Origin: Loxodes magnus
Lineage: Eukaryota; Ciliophora; Karyorelictea; Loxodida; Loxodidae
Reading direction: 5' to 3'
DNA length: 64,000 nt
NCBI GenBank assembly: GCA_946699065.1
Contig: CAMPDV010000023.1
Location: 930,001-994,000 of the forward strand
The notes below the pieces were generated by a model. That model saw only the letters and a list, made by a program, of their open reading frames with translations, ran no database searches and had not been told where the DNA came from. Below are positions 50,741 to 63,213 of the stretch, one piece after another. The position numbers and the translations under genes were made by a program. Every line of letters begins with the position of its first letter. Within the stretch, counting starts at the first letter, position 1.

Positions 50741-51544
50741 TAGAGACATATCCTTTTTTTATAAGACTTTTTGAAAATAATTTACCATATTAGTATTAAT
50801 AATATATGTCTTGCTAATAAGGTAAAATTTTTAATATCTCTTTTGTATTTCTAATTTATATTTTGATTTTATATTGTAATTTAATTAAATATTTTAATTT
50901 AAGTTTTTTCTTGCTATATATTTTTCCATAATTTAAAAATATATAAACCAATCGAAAGTTTTAGTTTTATAATCCAAGCACAAATTTATATTTTTTTCTA
51001 GTTTATATTATTAAATTAATTAAAAAATAGGAAAGTAAATAAGGAAGGAAAAATAAAAAAAATCTAACAACATAATAAATAAAATTAAAAATTTAGCCTT
51101 TAAACTAGAATATGTATAGCTTTTAGTTTCTAATCTAATATTTTTCATGCTTTATAATAAACACATTTTAGTTTATTTTTCAATATTGGTTTATTTAAAT
51201 CAGATAAAAGAGAAAAATTAGTAATTTATAAAAATAATTAAATTTTTTCTTTTTTTCATTAAATTAAAGAAAATTTTACAAGCTTCAATAACTTGATAGG
51301 CTTTAAGTTATAAAAATATTATTTTTTAAGTAAAATATTTTTTGAAACAAATATATTTAATTTCTAATTTCATTAATCTATTTGCAAAAATAATTTACCT
51401 GAGTATTTAATTATTTCTTTACTTCTAAACTCAACTTTAGTGCTTCTAGCCTAAAAAAGTATAAAATCTAAAAAGTTAATAATTCTTAAAAAATTAATTT
51501 TTAATTAAAAAAATAGTTTAAATATTTATTAGATATAAAAAAAA
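50741..51544. other. AT-rich spacer
   Basis: Nothing recognised. Confidence 0.4.
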
Positions 51545-52396
51545 ATGGCTGGCTTCAAGAAAGGTTTTTTTACCACCTCCTCAGAGTAGGAGAGAAAACC
51601 TGAAGCATCATCTCTAACCACGTCTTAGCTTTAACTAACCCACTCTTCTTCCTAAGATTTGTTAGATCCTCAGAAAATAATTTTTGAAAACCTTTAAAAA
51701 ATGCAAAATGATAATAACGAACTTTCCATACAACTTAATTCACTGAAAGAATAAATCTAATGCCTGATCAATAACGTGAACACGCTAAGATAAGAAAATA
51801 GTAACTACAAGACTGAACTCAGCAATCATCCTTAGTTATTAGAATTTAACTAGAGAATCAAGCAGACAGAAGAAAAATTAAACTAATTCGCTGAGATTAC
51901 TGAGAGTCTGTTTCTAAAAAATCTCTTTCACAACGATCCTATGGATATAGAGCCAGCAATTCAACCAGCAAAAAGAAATAGAATGAAGGAAAAACCTAAA
52001 TGCTGATTCTGCAGAAAACCTGGTCATTTTGTAAGACAATGCTGGAAATATTAAAATAAACAAAATGAAGAGAATAAAAGAATTTAAAAAACACTGAATA
52101 AATTAAGCAGATTGTATGTTACTCAAGAGGGTAAAATTTATAGACTTAAGATAACAAACGTAAAAAATTAGTAAATCGGTCCTGAAGAAAATATATGATT
52201 TAGACCCTAGTAAATAATTGGAAAAGAGATAGAGTAAATAATTGGAAAAGAACTAGATTTTAACCAAATCCCTATAATAAAACCTGGAGAAAAAAGTAAT
52301 AGTCGATATGTAATAATGAAGCATAAGACAGAAGAAGACTATGAAGAATATATCCAGAATACTTTTTTTTAACATTTATAAACATTATATCAGTGA
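51545..52396 (+). CDS. Gag-like zinc-knuckle element protein, copy G
   Basis: A 283-residue intact frame starting MAGFKKGFFTTSSEQERK. A Ser/Thr-rich segment is followed by a coiled coil (LQKMQNDNNELSIQLNSLKE), a basic stretch (PAKRNRMKEKPK) and a perfect CCHC knuckle, CWFCRKPGHFVRQC, whose first Trp is TGA-encoded. Downstream are YVTQEGKIYRLK, GPEENIWFRP and a duplicated IIGKE motif. The frame stops at TGA 52394-52396; a further motif, SDDPNERWYHFN, lies just after in another frame and recurs at two other loci, so the real C-terminus may be reached by a small intron. Confidence 0.72.
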
Positions 52397-52889
52397 TGAT
52401 CCTAATGAAAGGTGGTATCACTTTAATTAATTATTATTATTATTATCTTCTATTATTTTATCTTATTTTCATCTTAATATCTGATATTCAATAAACATTT
52501 TAAAAAATTTGCTTAATTCATAAAAATGTATTTTAAATAAAAAAATAGCAGAAACAAAAGATTAAATAAATATTTAATATCACTAATTAAAACTAAATTT
52601 TATGATATATTATTTATATTTTTTAAATAGATTAATATAATATAAAGTAAGATTTAACTATTTTTATTATTAATTTAGTCTAAATTTTTAAAGCTATTAA
52701 TTATTTTTAGTCGTTTTGATTCTTTAGAATTAATTTTTAAAGTTTCTATATATGATTTATATTTAAATTTTAATATTTTTAATATCTTTTAAATAATAAA
52801 TGATTTAACTAAACATTAAATTTTTCTAGTCTTATTTCAGAAAGTCTAAAATTCAAATAAAAAAGCTAAGTTAAGTTTAAGTTTATAGT
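52397..52889. other. AT-rich spacer
   Basis: Starts with an ATT trinucleotide run near 52420; nothing else recognised. Confidence 0.4.
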
Positions 52890-53701
52890 TCTTAGGGAGA
52901 GCTTCACAGATATCTTCCATTTTCTTCTGCTTTCTCCTAAACTAAAGGATGTCGTAGGACTTCACTAGTCCGCCATCCTTGTATCCTTCCCGAAATCCAA
53001 TTGTCCTACAGGTTCCTTCTCCCGTTATTATAGTCGTTAGCTTTTAAGTTGTAGAATTCTTTCTGTAGATTTATCCTGTCCTTGTTGGCCAAAAGCGAAA
53101 TAGTTCTTCTAAGATTTTATTCTTATTATTTCTTTCTATTTCTGGTTTCTTTCAGCAATTTCTCCAGCAGTGATTCCTTTAACATATATAGCACCGTATT
53201 TTTCTCCGATAAAATTTAATCTACTTTATTTCTTATTATTAGAATTCCGATTCGATTTCCATTAGGATACTTGGTTACTAATCGAATTATTTTTAGATTA
53301 TTACTTGTTATTATTCTTATTTTTCTCAAAGTTACTTTATTTGATATTCAAATTTATAAAAATTAAATTGGAATATTTAGGGGACTTCGTTAAATTATTT
53401 ATCAATTTATTCCAATTTAATTACTATTTATGATTAGATTTTACTTAGTGATTCTTCTATAGAGGAGAATTATAGGTCTAATTATTCGATCAATTTTTCT
53501 AGCTTGTCTTCTAGTTTTTCTATTCTTTATCTTTGTAATTTTAATTCGTATTAGATATTTGATACTCTTTTCTGTACCGATTATATGTAAGCTTCCTTCG
53601 ATTAGAATTTCTTAGATTTATTGCGGCTCTTATTCAGTTAGGTTAGATTATTATTATTGTTTTTTAAATTAGCCGAAAGAGTTCTATTTCTTGGGTACCA
53701 T
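52890..53701 (-). CDS. Gag-like element protein, copy H, diverged
   Basis: ATG at 53699-53701 (MVPKKQNSFGQFKK). After a frame change that may be an intron or a lesion, the coding frame gives a coiled coil (RIEKLEDKLEKLIEQL), a basic KFYRRKIR and a knuckle CYICQRNHCWRNC, one residue short between the second Cys and the His. Then comes the family motif WPTRTGQIYRKN and a Gly-rich GFREGYKDGG. GC-rich relative to its flanks. Confidence 0.5.
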
Positions 53702-54399
53702 TTTTTTATATATAATAGAAAAAAAATGATATGACTTCTTTAATTAGAAAATAAAAATTTGTATTCTTAATATAATTATAATATTATTATTATTTAGCTA
53801 ATTTTAAAATTGATAGCTATCAATTTTCTTTATAATCTATTTAACTTCAGTTTTAAAAGTGTACTCAATTTATTTTTTATATTTAATTATAATTTTTAAT
53901 TAATTTAATAAAATTATTTATTTCTCTAATTAAATATCTAAGATACTTTTATTTTTTAAATCTAAAAATAAAAAAAATAAATTATAAATTAAGAATTTGA
54001 GATAATTTAAAGAAAGGACAATTTACTGTAAATAAAGAAATATTTAAATTATTAAAAAGTATTTACATTATTTTATTAGGCTAAATAAAATAAATTAATA
54101 AGAATATTAAAATAACTAAAATCAAAGATTTAGAAAAGATATCTAGTTAATATTTACTCCATTTATTGGAAAAAATTAGAAAATAAAAATTAAACATATT
54201 GAATAAATTATTATTTTATTTTCCATAATTGCTCTTATTGTAATTTATTTTATTTTTAAAAGAGAATTTATATTTAATTGGAATGCATTTAATAAAATTA
54301 TTATTTAATTTTAAATTTTATCTTAAAGAGCTTCAAACTATTGTGGTATTAAGTGTTTTATAATCTCTATCTTTTTTGCTATATAGCATTTAAAAAAAC
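53702..54399. other. AT-rich spacer with a decayed SINE tail near 54325
   Basis: The segment aaagagcttcaaactattgt, followed by ttttataatctct, resembles the SINE tail hairpin with many changes. Confidence 0.3.
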
Positions 54400-54699
54400 G
54401 GACGAAAATCATAAATAGTCTTTTTTAGTCATATTTAGAGTAGATAAAATAATAAGTACTCTTGTAAAAGATATCGTCATAGATAACTAATGACGTGCCT
54501 TAGTATGATAAACCTAACTTATTCGAGAGTTCTCTCAAGCGATACGAGAAATTGAATAGAGACTCAGAATCAGTGATTGGAGTAATTGACACCGAAGTTC
54601 TCAAAATTTGATAATATTCACATGTCACTAATCTGGGTAGGATTTGTGAAATATCTAAGACATGAATGAAGCAATTAAAAGTTTTTATGTAGAAGAATT
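54400..54699 (+). repeat. Left terminal inverted repeat
   Basis: Inverted partner of 56687-56987. Contains gacgtgccttagtatgataa, whose reverse complement lies in the right arm. Confidence 0.85.
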
Positions 54700-56388
54700 A
54701 GATTGTGTCATTAAGAACAAAAATTTGAATTTCCTTTATTCCCTTTTAACTCCATCCTTTGGAAAAAATTTCAAGATTTTCGAGAGTGGAGAAAATCAAT
54801 TTTGATTTAAAAAATTAGGAAAAGAAAAAAATACAATCTGAAGAATGAAAAAGAAATAAATAAAATGTGGATTAATAGTTGAAGATCAGAATTATTTGTT
54901 GATATGACAATGATAGTACTTATTTAATTATATTTTGATTTATTTATTTATTCAAATTCAAAGAGATGCAAATTAAATTTTAAAATTAATTTTAAAATTA
55001 AGCTATAATTTTTTACATATAAGTTTAATTTATAAATTTAATTTTTATTCATTTTTTAAGTAAAAACATAAAAGTTAATATTTGTAAAAAAGTACATACA
55101 AAATTTATTTTCCAGTACCTTTAGGGATATTTACTTTAAAAATAAAATAAATTCAAATTTGATCATAATATTTAAGAAGTTGTAGCAAATGGTTTTAATT
55201 TTTAAAATTATAAATTAATAAATAAAATATTATTTAATTAATTAAGTCTAGAACGATATCACATAGATTAAATATATTATCATAAGTTACATATTTTTTA
55301 AATCATATTTTATATAAATTTAAAACTAAAGTAATAAAGATTCAAAAATTGTAATTGTATTAAATACCTTTTAAAATTTTGTTAAGCAATAATCCTATCT
55401 GAAATTATAAATTTATTTGTAAATATTAATTAGAAATAGAAAATCTAGATTAACTTAAAAAAGCTTTATTAAATTTCTAAATTTTATTTAAGTAATTGAT
55501 ATTTAGTTATTTACCAGCATTATTGTTTCAGCTAATAATAATATTTAAACTCCGATTCTAAAATTATCATATAGATTGATTAAAATAAACTAATTTTAAA
55601 ATAATAAAAAATAAATAATTATTTGAATAATACTATAATTTTCTTATAAAAAATATCTTTTTATTATTATTATTTTTAAATATCTTTCTAAAAATAAATA
55701 TTTGCAATTTTTTCGAAAAAGTTTTTAGAATTTATAATCCAATAAATTAAACCTAAATTTTTTAATTTTTGCAGTCATTTTATTTTATTTTATTATTTTC
55801 ATTTTGTTACTCAGAAAACCTATATTAACTTTTCTTATATTTAATGTTTAATTTAATTTCATAAATATGTAATTTAATTGATTCTATCTTTTTTTTAAAG
55901 TAATTCATTATGCTTATATTTATATTTATTTTTAAAATTTAAAATTATTATCTTGAGTAAATGAAAAAAGAATTGAGAAAAATTGCTTATATTTTTTAAT
56001 TTTTTAATAACTTAAACTTTAAAATTATGTTAAAATATGAAAATTATGATTAAAAATATTTATGAACTTTTATTCATTTTTACTTTAGTAAAATTTTATA
56101 GTTTTTCTATCATATTAATATAAATTAATTAATTTATTTATATAGTTTCACCATTTTTTGATTGTCATGATTAAAAAGAATCCAAATTATAATGTTAGTA
56201 ATATTCTATAAATTTTTCTAGCTTTACCTGGTCTATTTGTTTATATTTTTTCTTTTCTCCGTTTTCAAAAAATCTTGAAATTTTTTCCGAAGAATTGAGC
56301 TAACAGGAAATAAAGAAATTAAAATTTTGTGTTAAATAAAACATCTTAATTAATTAATTTATTAATTTTAGTTAAAATAATTTTGGGG

Positions 56389-56628
56389 ACCAAAAGCTCC
56401 TTTCCAGTTATACGACCCGTCGCTCTCTTTTTAGTAATGCTGGGAATATCCTGTTGTGTTCCAGACGCAACTACATCTAGCTCCATCGATATGAGCATTC
56501 AGGTTTCAAGCCTCTACCAAGAACGGAAAATCTTGAAGAAAACCGTTTCCTTCAGAAAATGACTCTGGCCAAGGACTTTCTCAACGACAAGAAAGGAACT
56601 TGTTCCTAGCCACAAAACCAGATAGCAT
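56389..56628 (-). CDS. Unidentified ORF inside the TIR element
   Basis: A GC-rich minus-strand frame from ATG 56626-56628: MLSGFVARNKFLSC, then ESPWPESFSEGNGFLQDF and CSCVWNTTGY, ending in AT-rich codons without an immediate TGA. Composition is protein-like, with several Trp and Cys. No similarity to known transposases was seen. It could be an exon of a longer element gene. Confidence 0.4.
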
Positions 56629-56686
56629 AATCCAGAAGATTAATCTCAACTCTCACCATCTTTTTAATTATGACACATCTTAATTA

Positions 56687-56987
56687 AATTCTTCTACATA
56701 AAAACTTTTAATTGCTTCATTCATGTCTTAGATATTTCACAAATCCTACCCAGATTAGTGACATGTGAATATTATCAAATTTTGAGAACTTCGGTGTCAA
56801 TTACTCCAATCACTGATTCTGAGTCTCTATTCAATTTCTCGTATCGCTTGAGAGAACTCTCGAATAAGTTAGGTTTATCATACTAAGGCACGTCATTAGT
56901 TATCTATGACGATATCTTTTACAAGAGTATTTATTATTTTATCTACTCTAAATATAACTAAAAAAAGACTATTTATGATTTTCGTCC
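56687..56987 (-). repeat. Right terminal inverted repeat
   Basis: Reverse complement of the left repeat, with a one-base T-run difference and a few substitutions. Confidence 0.85.
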
Positions 56988-58094
56988 ATTTTTCAATGAT
57001 TAAATAATACACTTTAATGATTTCTTTATATCATATTACTTTTAAATTTCTAACTTTCTTAATTCTTCTTTTTATAGCTTTTATTAGTCAAATATAAGGA
57101 TCCATTAAATTAAATTAACCTAAGCGATTAGAAAAACTTAAATATTATAATTAAATAAATAAACAATCTAAAGAAATAATTAAAAAATAATATTTTAGTA
57201 CTTAAAATTGAAACTTTTACTAATAAATAAGATAGATAATAATAAACTAAGTAATGAATAAATAATAACAATTTCTTTTATTAATTAAAATTAATTTCTA
57301 ATATTTCATTAAAAAAAAGATTTTAATAATTTAAAGTAATTATGTAAACCTTTGTTTAATCTTTGATTTAACTAATTAAGATTTCTTTATTAATCTAATT
57401 AAATCTATAATTTTAAATTTTATCTGAAAAGGAAAATATTTTATTTTAAGATTGAATAAATAAATTATTATTGTTTTATGTTTTAGAATATCCTTGTTCT
57501 AGTTCGGCATTTCTACATCATAATATTATTTTTAGTAATTTAAGTTCTAAAATAGAAAATTTAGAAAATATAGAAAATAATTTATTAACCTTTTCTTAAA
57601 TTTACTAATTAAAATAATATTTTAAACATTTTAAAATAATTGAGTTAGTATTATATTTCAACTATTTTTAATATCTTTTTTTAGTTTGAAAATCTTATTT
57701 TTTATTATTTTTTTATTTTATTTTTTTCTTTAAATAATTATAAATAATAAAACAATAAATACCTAAATTATAAATAGCAACTTAAAAATAAATAGAGCAA
57801 TTAAAATATTTTATATATATTACAATTATATAATATATATGATTTTGAATAATAATACATTCATTTATTTTTCTAGGTTAAAACTACTTTTAATTTAAAT
57901 TTTTATTTTTTTAATAATTTAAAACCAAGAAAAGTACAAAATTTAATAAAATTTAGGAAAAACTTGAAAAGGAGAACATCTTTTAAATTCAAAAAATAAA
58001 TTAGCCAGATTTAAGAGAGACTTTGTATCATTTGAAGATAATTTTAACAACTTATTAAAAATTATCTGAAATTTAATAATTTTTTAGTTATAAA
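56988..58094. other. AT-rich spacer
   Basis: Nothing recognised. Confidence 0.4.
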
Positions 58095-58150
58095 TAAATA
58101 AATTTGATTGAAGAGCGCGTAGCACATCGTTGGTGCGCAACTCTTTATAT
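58095..58150 (-). repeat. SINE-type 3' tail hairpin, isolated
   Basis: aaatttgattgaagagcgcg followed by tagcacatcgttggtgcgca: same tail as the full SINE-like copies without their body. Confidence 0.6.
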
Positions 58151-58754
58151 AATAATAAGGAATTATAGTGATATCATCTTCAATTAGGTTCGTCACTAGA
58201 TAAATGCTTAAAATTTTTGAAATAACTTCCTTAACACAAAATTTCACTCTCTTTCTCACTTTTATGTTACACTATAACATATCTAATGGTGCTAATTTCA
58301 TTTATCTTCATTATAGGCAATGAACTGAAATTCGAATTATCGCCGAATATTTATTAATCCCGATTTCTTTAGATTCTTTCAAACTTCATAATCAAATCTT
58401 TTCCGTTCATTATCTTAATCTATAAATGTTACTTTAATCAGTAGCATACAATTCTCTAATTTAACTTCAAAGTTTAAAATTTTTATTTTAAACTTATAAC
58501 AGAATCATATGAAATGCTCAGACTTTTACATTGCCAAAATTAATTCTTTTTTCTTTCCCTTTTTCTATACTGACTGTAAATCTAGTTAAATTTCCATAGG
58601 ATAATTTAATAACCATAATAGATATAATAGTTCCATTTTTTGAATATTTTTGAACATAATTGAATATTTACGTGGTTTGCAATATGTGAATTATGTTTAA
58701 ATAAAGTTTTTAATTTTCTTCAAACACATAATTATGCTTTTTGTTCAAAGCCAT
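58095..58754 (-). CDS. Element-type ORF ending in a SINE tail fragment
   Basis: From ATG 58752-58754 the minus strand reads MALNKKHNYVFEENQKLYLN and stays open for more than 200 codons with TGA as Trp, running into a SINE-type hairpin tail (58108-58145). A related remnant lies at 50160-50740. It contains no knuckle. It is probably the non-gag part of an element, possibly truncated; function unknown. Confidence 0.4.
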
Positions 58755-58934
58755 CTTATAAAGGTATTTTAAAAAATTATTTGTTTTCATTTGAGGAGTT
58801 TATTGCACTTTTATTTTTCAAATTTAACATTCTAATCTTCTCTTCAATAATCCTTAAGGAATATTTTTGCTAATTTAATTGTTTAAGGAAGTTATATTCT
58901 TGAAAAATTCTAATTAATATAAATTTATTTATAT

Positions 58935-59346
58935 AAATAAATAAATTTGATTATAGAGCGCGTAGCACTCTCGTTGGTGCGCAGTTCTTTAAAAAAATTG
59001 TTCAATACTGATATAATTTTAGAATACTTGTAATCTTTAATACTTGCTGGAGGTCCAAGGACATGGCAGGATTGTGTCTCATTGCATCACCAAAGCAGAG
59101 GACGACATGTGTCAATTATGGGTACTTAAATTTCCCACCTCTGATGAAGCTCGCAATATTATTTCTTTTTCGTTCCAGTATTAAAAATAAACGAAACCAA
59201 GTCAAGCCAACGTCGAATGTCTAAGAATCTTATGTCTCGAGGCCAAGCCAAAGCAGAGGAAGACATAAAGTCGATTATGGGTACTTAACTTCCCCAACCT
59301 CTGATGAAGATGACCTTGTTGTTCACCTTCGAACAACTATGGCAGT
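58935..59346 (-). mobile_element. SINE-like element, copy 4
   Basis: Close match to copies 1 and 3 in the same orientation as copy 3, but with a shorter region between the tail hairpin and the body. It ends 51 bp before the stop codon of receptor paralog 2, that is just 3' of that gene. Confidence 0.7.
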
Positions 59347-59397
59347 TTTAAAAAATATATATAATAATATAATAATTTACTTTAAATTTTATTATTA

Positions 59398-62300
59398 TCA
59401 AGTTATTTTTTTGCTAGCTTCCTCAGTGAATTGCACAACTGTACTGACATTTATTAAATCTGTTTTAGATAACGGATGTTCCACTAAATTATTTTACTCT
59501 TGACTGTCTTCTGATTTTATTTAAATATTTTAAGTTTTTAAGGTCATTATCAATTATTAATTTTGAAGCATTTCAAGTAATTTCTATTTTGATTTTGAAA
59601 GATAATTTTCTTCAGCCATTTACTACTTTAAGTTTTTGATCAAATCAGTTCTAGCATTTTTAATTTATTTATTTCGCTCTTTAATATGTTAAACTAAGAT
59701 ATTTAGATCTGATTTTTATCAAATTGCAAACTTGAATAGGATGGATAAATTGGGGTGTTCTTATCTTAATAAATTAGGGTATTTTTTAGTTACTATATAA
59801 CCTACTAAGAAGATTATTAAGGAACATAATATAAATATTATCTACATTACAAACCTTAAAAACTCACTGCCTTCAATTGCAATTGCAACTATACCTGTTA
59901 TAAATGAAGTGAACAAAAAGGAAAAAAATAGAATTTAGTTAAGCTTCAAATAATTAATAGGTTTCCCAAAAAAGACAATAATAGCTAGTATTAGAAATAA
60001 AACTGAGTATATAATTGCATGAATTCTAGGATAAAATTGCTTGAGCATTTATTTTAGTGTCCCTACAAATATTTGAACTGTACTCTAAACTATTATGTAT
60101 CAGCATTTGTACTTTATATGTAGAGTTTCTTTCTGTAGTTCTTACCAATGAGGACGAACCATTATTACTAGGGGAATGTATATTATTAGAATGGTACTTG
60201 ATATAAGCATCGTTTATATATGTAACTTTTAAAAACATTTTTCTGAGCATTCCACATCTAAAAATGCTTCTGAAAGTTCTATTTTAGAGTCTAAATTATC
60301 GTCTCTTCCGTTAGTACATTTATAAGTAGTAAGTAGTATAAAAATAATTGGAGTTAGCGTTACTTTTATAAAAGCAGCTGAAAATTTAAATGATAACTAC
60401 CCTAATTTTCTTAAGACTCAACATTTTTTACATTTAACTTCGAATTGAAATAAAAATGATAGCACTAAAATAATTGTTAAGATTGCCAGTCCAACGCATA
60501 AAAAATAATTCAACCAAAAGACTGAACTATTCATCTTTATATGAATGAAAGTTAAAGTAATTGTAGAAAAAGCATTTTAAATAGCCGAAGGAAATAAATA
60601 TTTTAAGTCAGGACCCATTGAAATATATTGCAAGATCTAAATAATTAGAGTGAATATAAAAATCTTATCATCTAAACTCATTTCTTCTTCTTTTTCTAGC
60701 ATATAAACATAGCTTTTCTTCCAAATTTTTAAGCCAAATATTGAAACAAGGATTGTATAAACTAAAATTCCTACCATCAAGCAAATAAATTCTATAATTC
60801 CTTTTTGAAATTTTTAAACTCTTCGGTTTGAAAATTCACATGATTCTTAATATATTTCAAAGGAATCTTTAGGGATATTAGTAGTGTTGTCATTTCAAAA
60901 AGAGTTATTATTTTAGAAATTTCATAGATTTGCACAAATTGGGCAATATTCTACATATGGCTCTTCATGTAAATTCCAATTTTAATCATAAACGTTTTTT
61001 ATAAAAATAAAACTTAATTTATCTCTAAAATTTCTAGAACTAGAGAATTTTACTATTCCGCTACATCCAGTAAGTTTTCCATATCTCATGCTTTATACTA
61101 AAATATCTGGATTTTAATAATTCTGACTTTTAGTTATACAATCTTAGATTCCATTTGCAATTATTAGTACTTGTTCTACGTAATAACAGGAAGAAACTGG
61201 GATATCAATGCATTCCTTTTCTGCTTATAAAAATATTTGTCCCATCTCTCCTACATATTCAACTGGTTAAATATTCACTGAGCCATGTAGAAGTTTCTTT
61301 ATTCTTTGCAATTACTTTATATCACCTTAACCATTTTATATAACACTAGCACTTTGCATAAGAATGAAATTAGTGTCTCCTTCTTTTCAGCCAGATTCTA
61401 TAATTTTATCTGAAATTAGTTAAATGAAATTAACAGCAGGAAAGGCTAAAATTATTTTGATTTCTCTCTGCATAATTTGAGAGGCTATTTAGTCATAAGT
61501 TTGCTGGTTAAACTTTTGAGAATAATTGAGGAAAGTAGTTTCATTAGAGTTTAAGATATTTCGGGTATTTTAGGTAGCTCATTCTTCTATCTTATCATGG
61601 ATTTTTTTATTGGAAGGCTCTTATTCCTAAAAAAACAGTCCAAATTTATTTCAATTGTTTATTTATAAAAATTTTATGTAAAGGTCAGCAAAAGTTGCTC
61701 AAGAGTCATAGTTATTGAAAGTATTAGGATATTCATAAGTATCTAAATATTAATCTTCTTTACTTGAGTAAATAAAGGGAATGTAAGTATTCATCTTGCT
61801 TAGTACTTCATATGCTAACTATCAGCTCTTCATTACTAAACTTGATTGGTGTGCAACTCCTAAGTTTTCATAGTTTTGTTCAAAATATAATAAAGTATTA
61901 TGTAAGTTACTTGATTCTTCTCCATATGATAGAGGATGAGCGTCTATAAACCAGTTTGCTAGAAAAGTAGTGTTTTTATTAATAATATCAATGATGCAAG
62001 GAATATGCAAAGGAGGATTCATATGAGTAAGGTTAGAATTAGAATCATCTGGCAAGTTTCCATTTGTAGAGTAAGACGTTTCTATTGTCACAAATTTTCT
62101 AGGTGGAGTTCAACTTGACCCTGGATAAATAATTTAAGATTTTTGTGTTACTTCGTTACTTAGAATTTAGAGAACTTCTACACTATTTTAGTTTTAAGTG
62201 TTATAAATAGAAAATTCTGGCTTTATTTCTCCACTAACTTCAAAAAATAAGTTTGACTTTTCCAGGAATATTTCTTTTATGCTTTTATCAATGTTTAAGT

Positions 62301-63213
62301 TTTCATATTCATTTATTTAGTTTAAAAACTCTAGAAAGTTACTTAAGTAAAAGATTGTAAGTTCAAAGTAATTTTAAGGAATAAACCCTTTAGGCGTTAA
62401 TGCTATCATTCCATTCTCTAATATATCTAGTGGATTATAATTATTTTGAATTAGCTTTATGTTGGAAGGTTCTACTAAGTAGCAAGATTCTAGTCCTATT
62501 ATTCAACTATATTGATCTCCAGTCATTTTAAAATTCGATGCTAGGCTTAAAACAAAGCTTTATCAGCATAAATCAGCTTACATCACAACTATGTTAGAGC
62601 CATAAACTCTTATACTCATTGGAATTTCATTTTCTAATCTGCCCTTTATATAGGAATTGTTGCATTGGCTTTCATCCAATCCAAAATGAGAGTTTAGAGG
62701 AATATTCACGGAAGTTCTTATTTACAAGACATCTGAGTTAGTTTACTCTAAGGGTTTATAAAATCTCTCTTCTTGCTAGTTGATAAAAGAAATTTTTCTA
62801 AAGTCTAATTATTAAAGCAAAGCTTATAAAGCATCTCCTTCTTATTCATAAGTAGGTATCAGCAGAAACATATTTCCACTTCGAAATTATTAATCAACTC
62901 TATAAGCAACAAAATGAAGACAGTATTTTTAGAGGTAATTTAGTCTTATCGTATAAAGCTTATTAAAGGTAATATCGACTATTACTTTAATGTTGGAGTT
63001 CACTATTTATTATTCTATATCTTTAAGTTCGAAGTTGGAGTCTTGCAAATGAAGAGGAATAGGTAGGAAATCGGTTTGATTAAAATGGCTTTAGAAAAGT
63101 GATTTTTAAATGAATAGGGAAAGCTATGGAATAGTTTAAGGTGAACTAACAAGAAGTAATTTGAGCGAATAAATTTGTCGTAAGATAATAAGCAACAATA
63201 TTAGCAATGACAT
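59398..63213 (-). CDS. Receptor-like protein: PBP-type ectodomain plus about eight membrane segments, paralog 2
   Basis: A single frame of 1271 residues with TAA/TAG as Gln and TGA as Trp. It has a signal-like start MSLLILLLIILRQIYS, an extracellular part of about 780 residues with a type-1 periplasmic-binding flavour (WATFADLYIKFLQINNWNKF and LTGCSGIVKFSSSRNFRD, as in the end of ANF-type ligand domains), and a Cys pair CPIC near 755. From about residue 805 come some eight hydrophobic helices, with an extracellular loop KCTNGRDDN shared with paralog 1. The tail is a Q/K-rich cytosolic segment of about 120 residues. The plan resembles class C GPCRs but the helix count is uncertain, so this is a receptor-like protein of unknown ligand. 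TGA stop 59398-59400. Confidence 0.75.

Larger units (their letters stand above)
54400..56987. mobile_element. 2.6-kb element with 300-bp terminal inverted repeats
   Basis: The two ends, 54400-54699 and 56687-56987, are inverted copies differing at only a few positions. Outer tips read ggacgaaaatcataaatagt; inner ends stop together at agaagaatt. The interior is about 2 kb of AT-rich DNA with one GC-rich open frame on the minus strand. This is the layout of a non-autonomous DNA transposon or a foldback element. No transposase was recognised. Confidence 0.7.

Noticed and set aside
60026..60250. Minus-strand ORF of 74 codons inside receptor paralog 2
   Set aside because: Alternative frame; the main frame gives membrane helix and loop sequence continuous with both sides.
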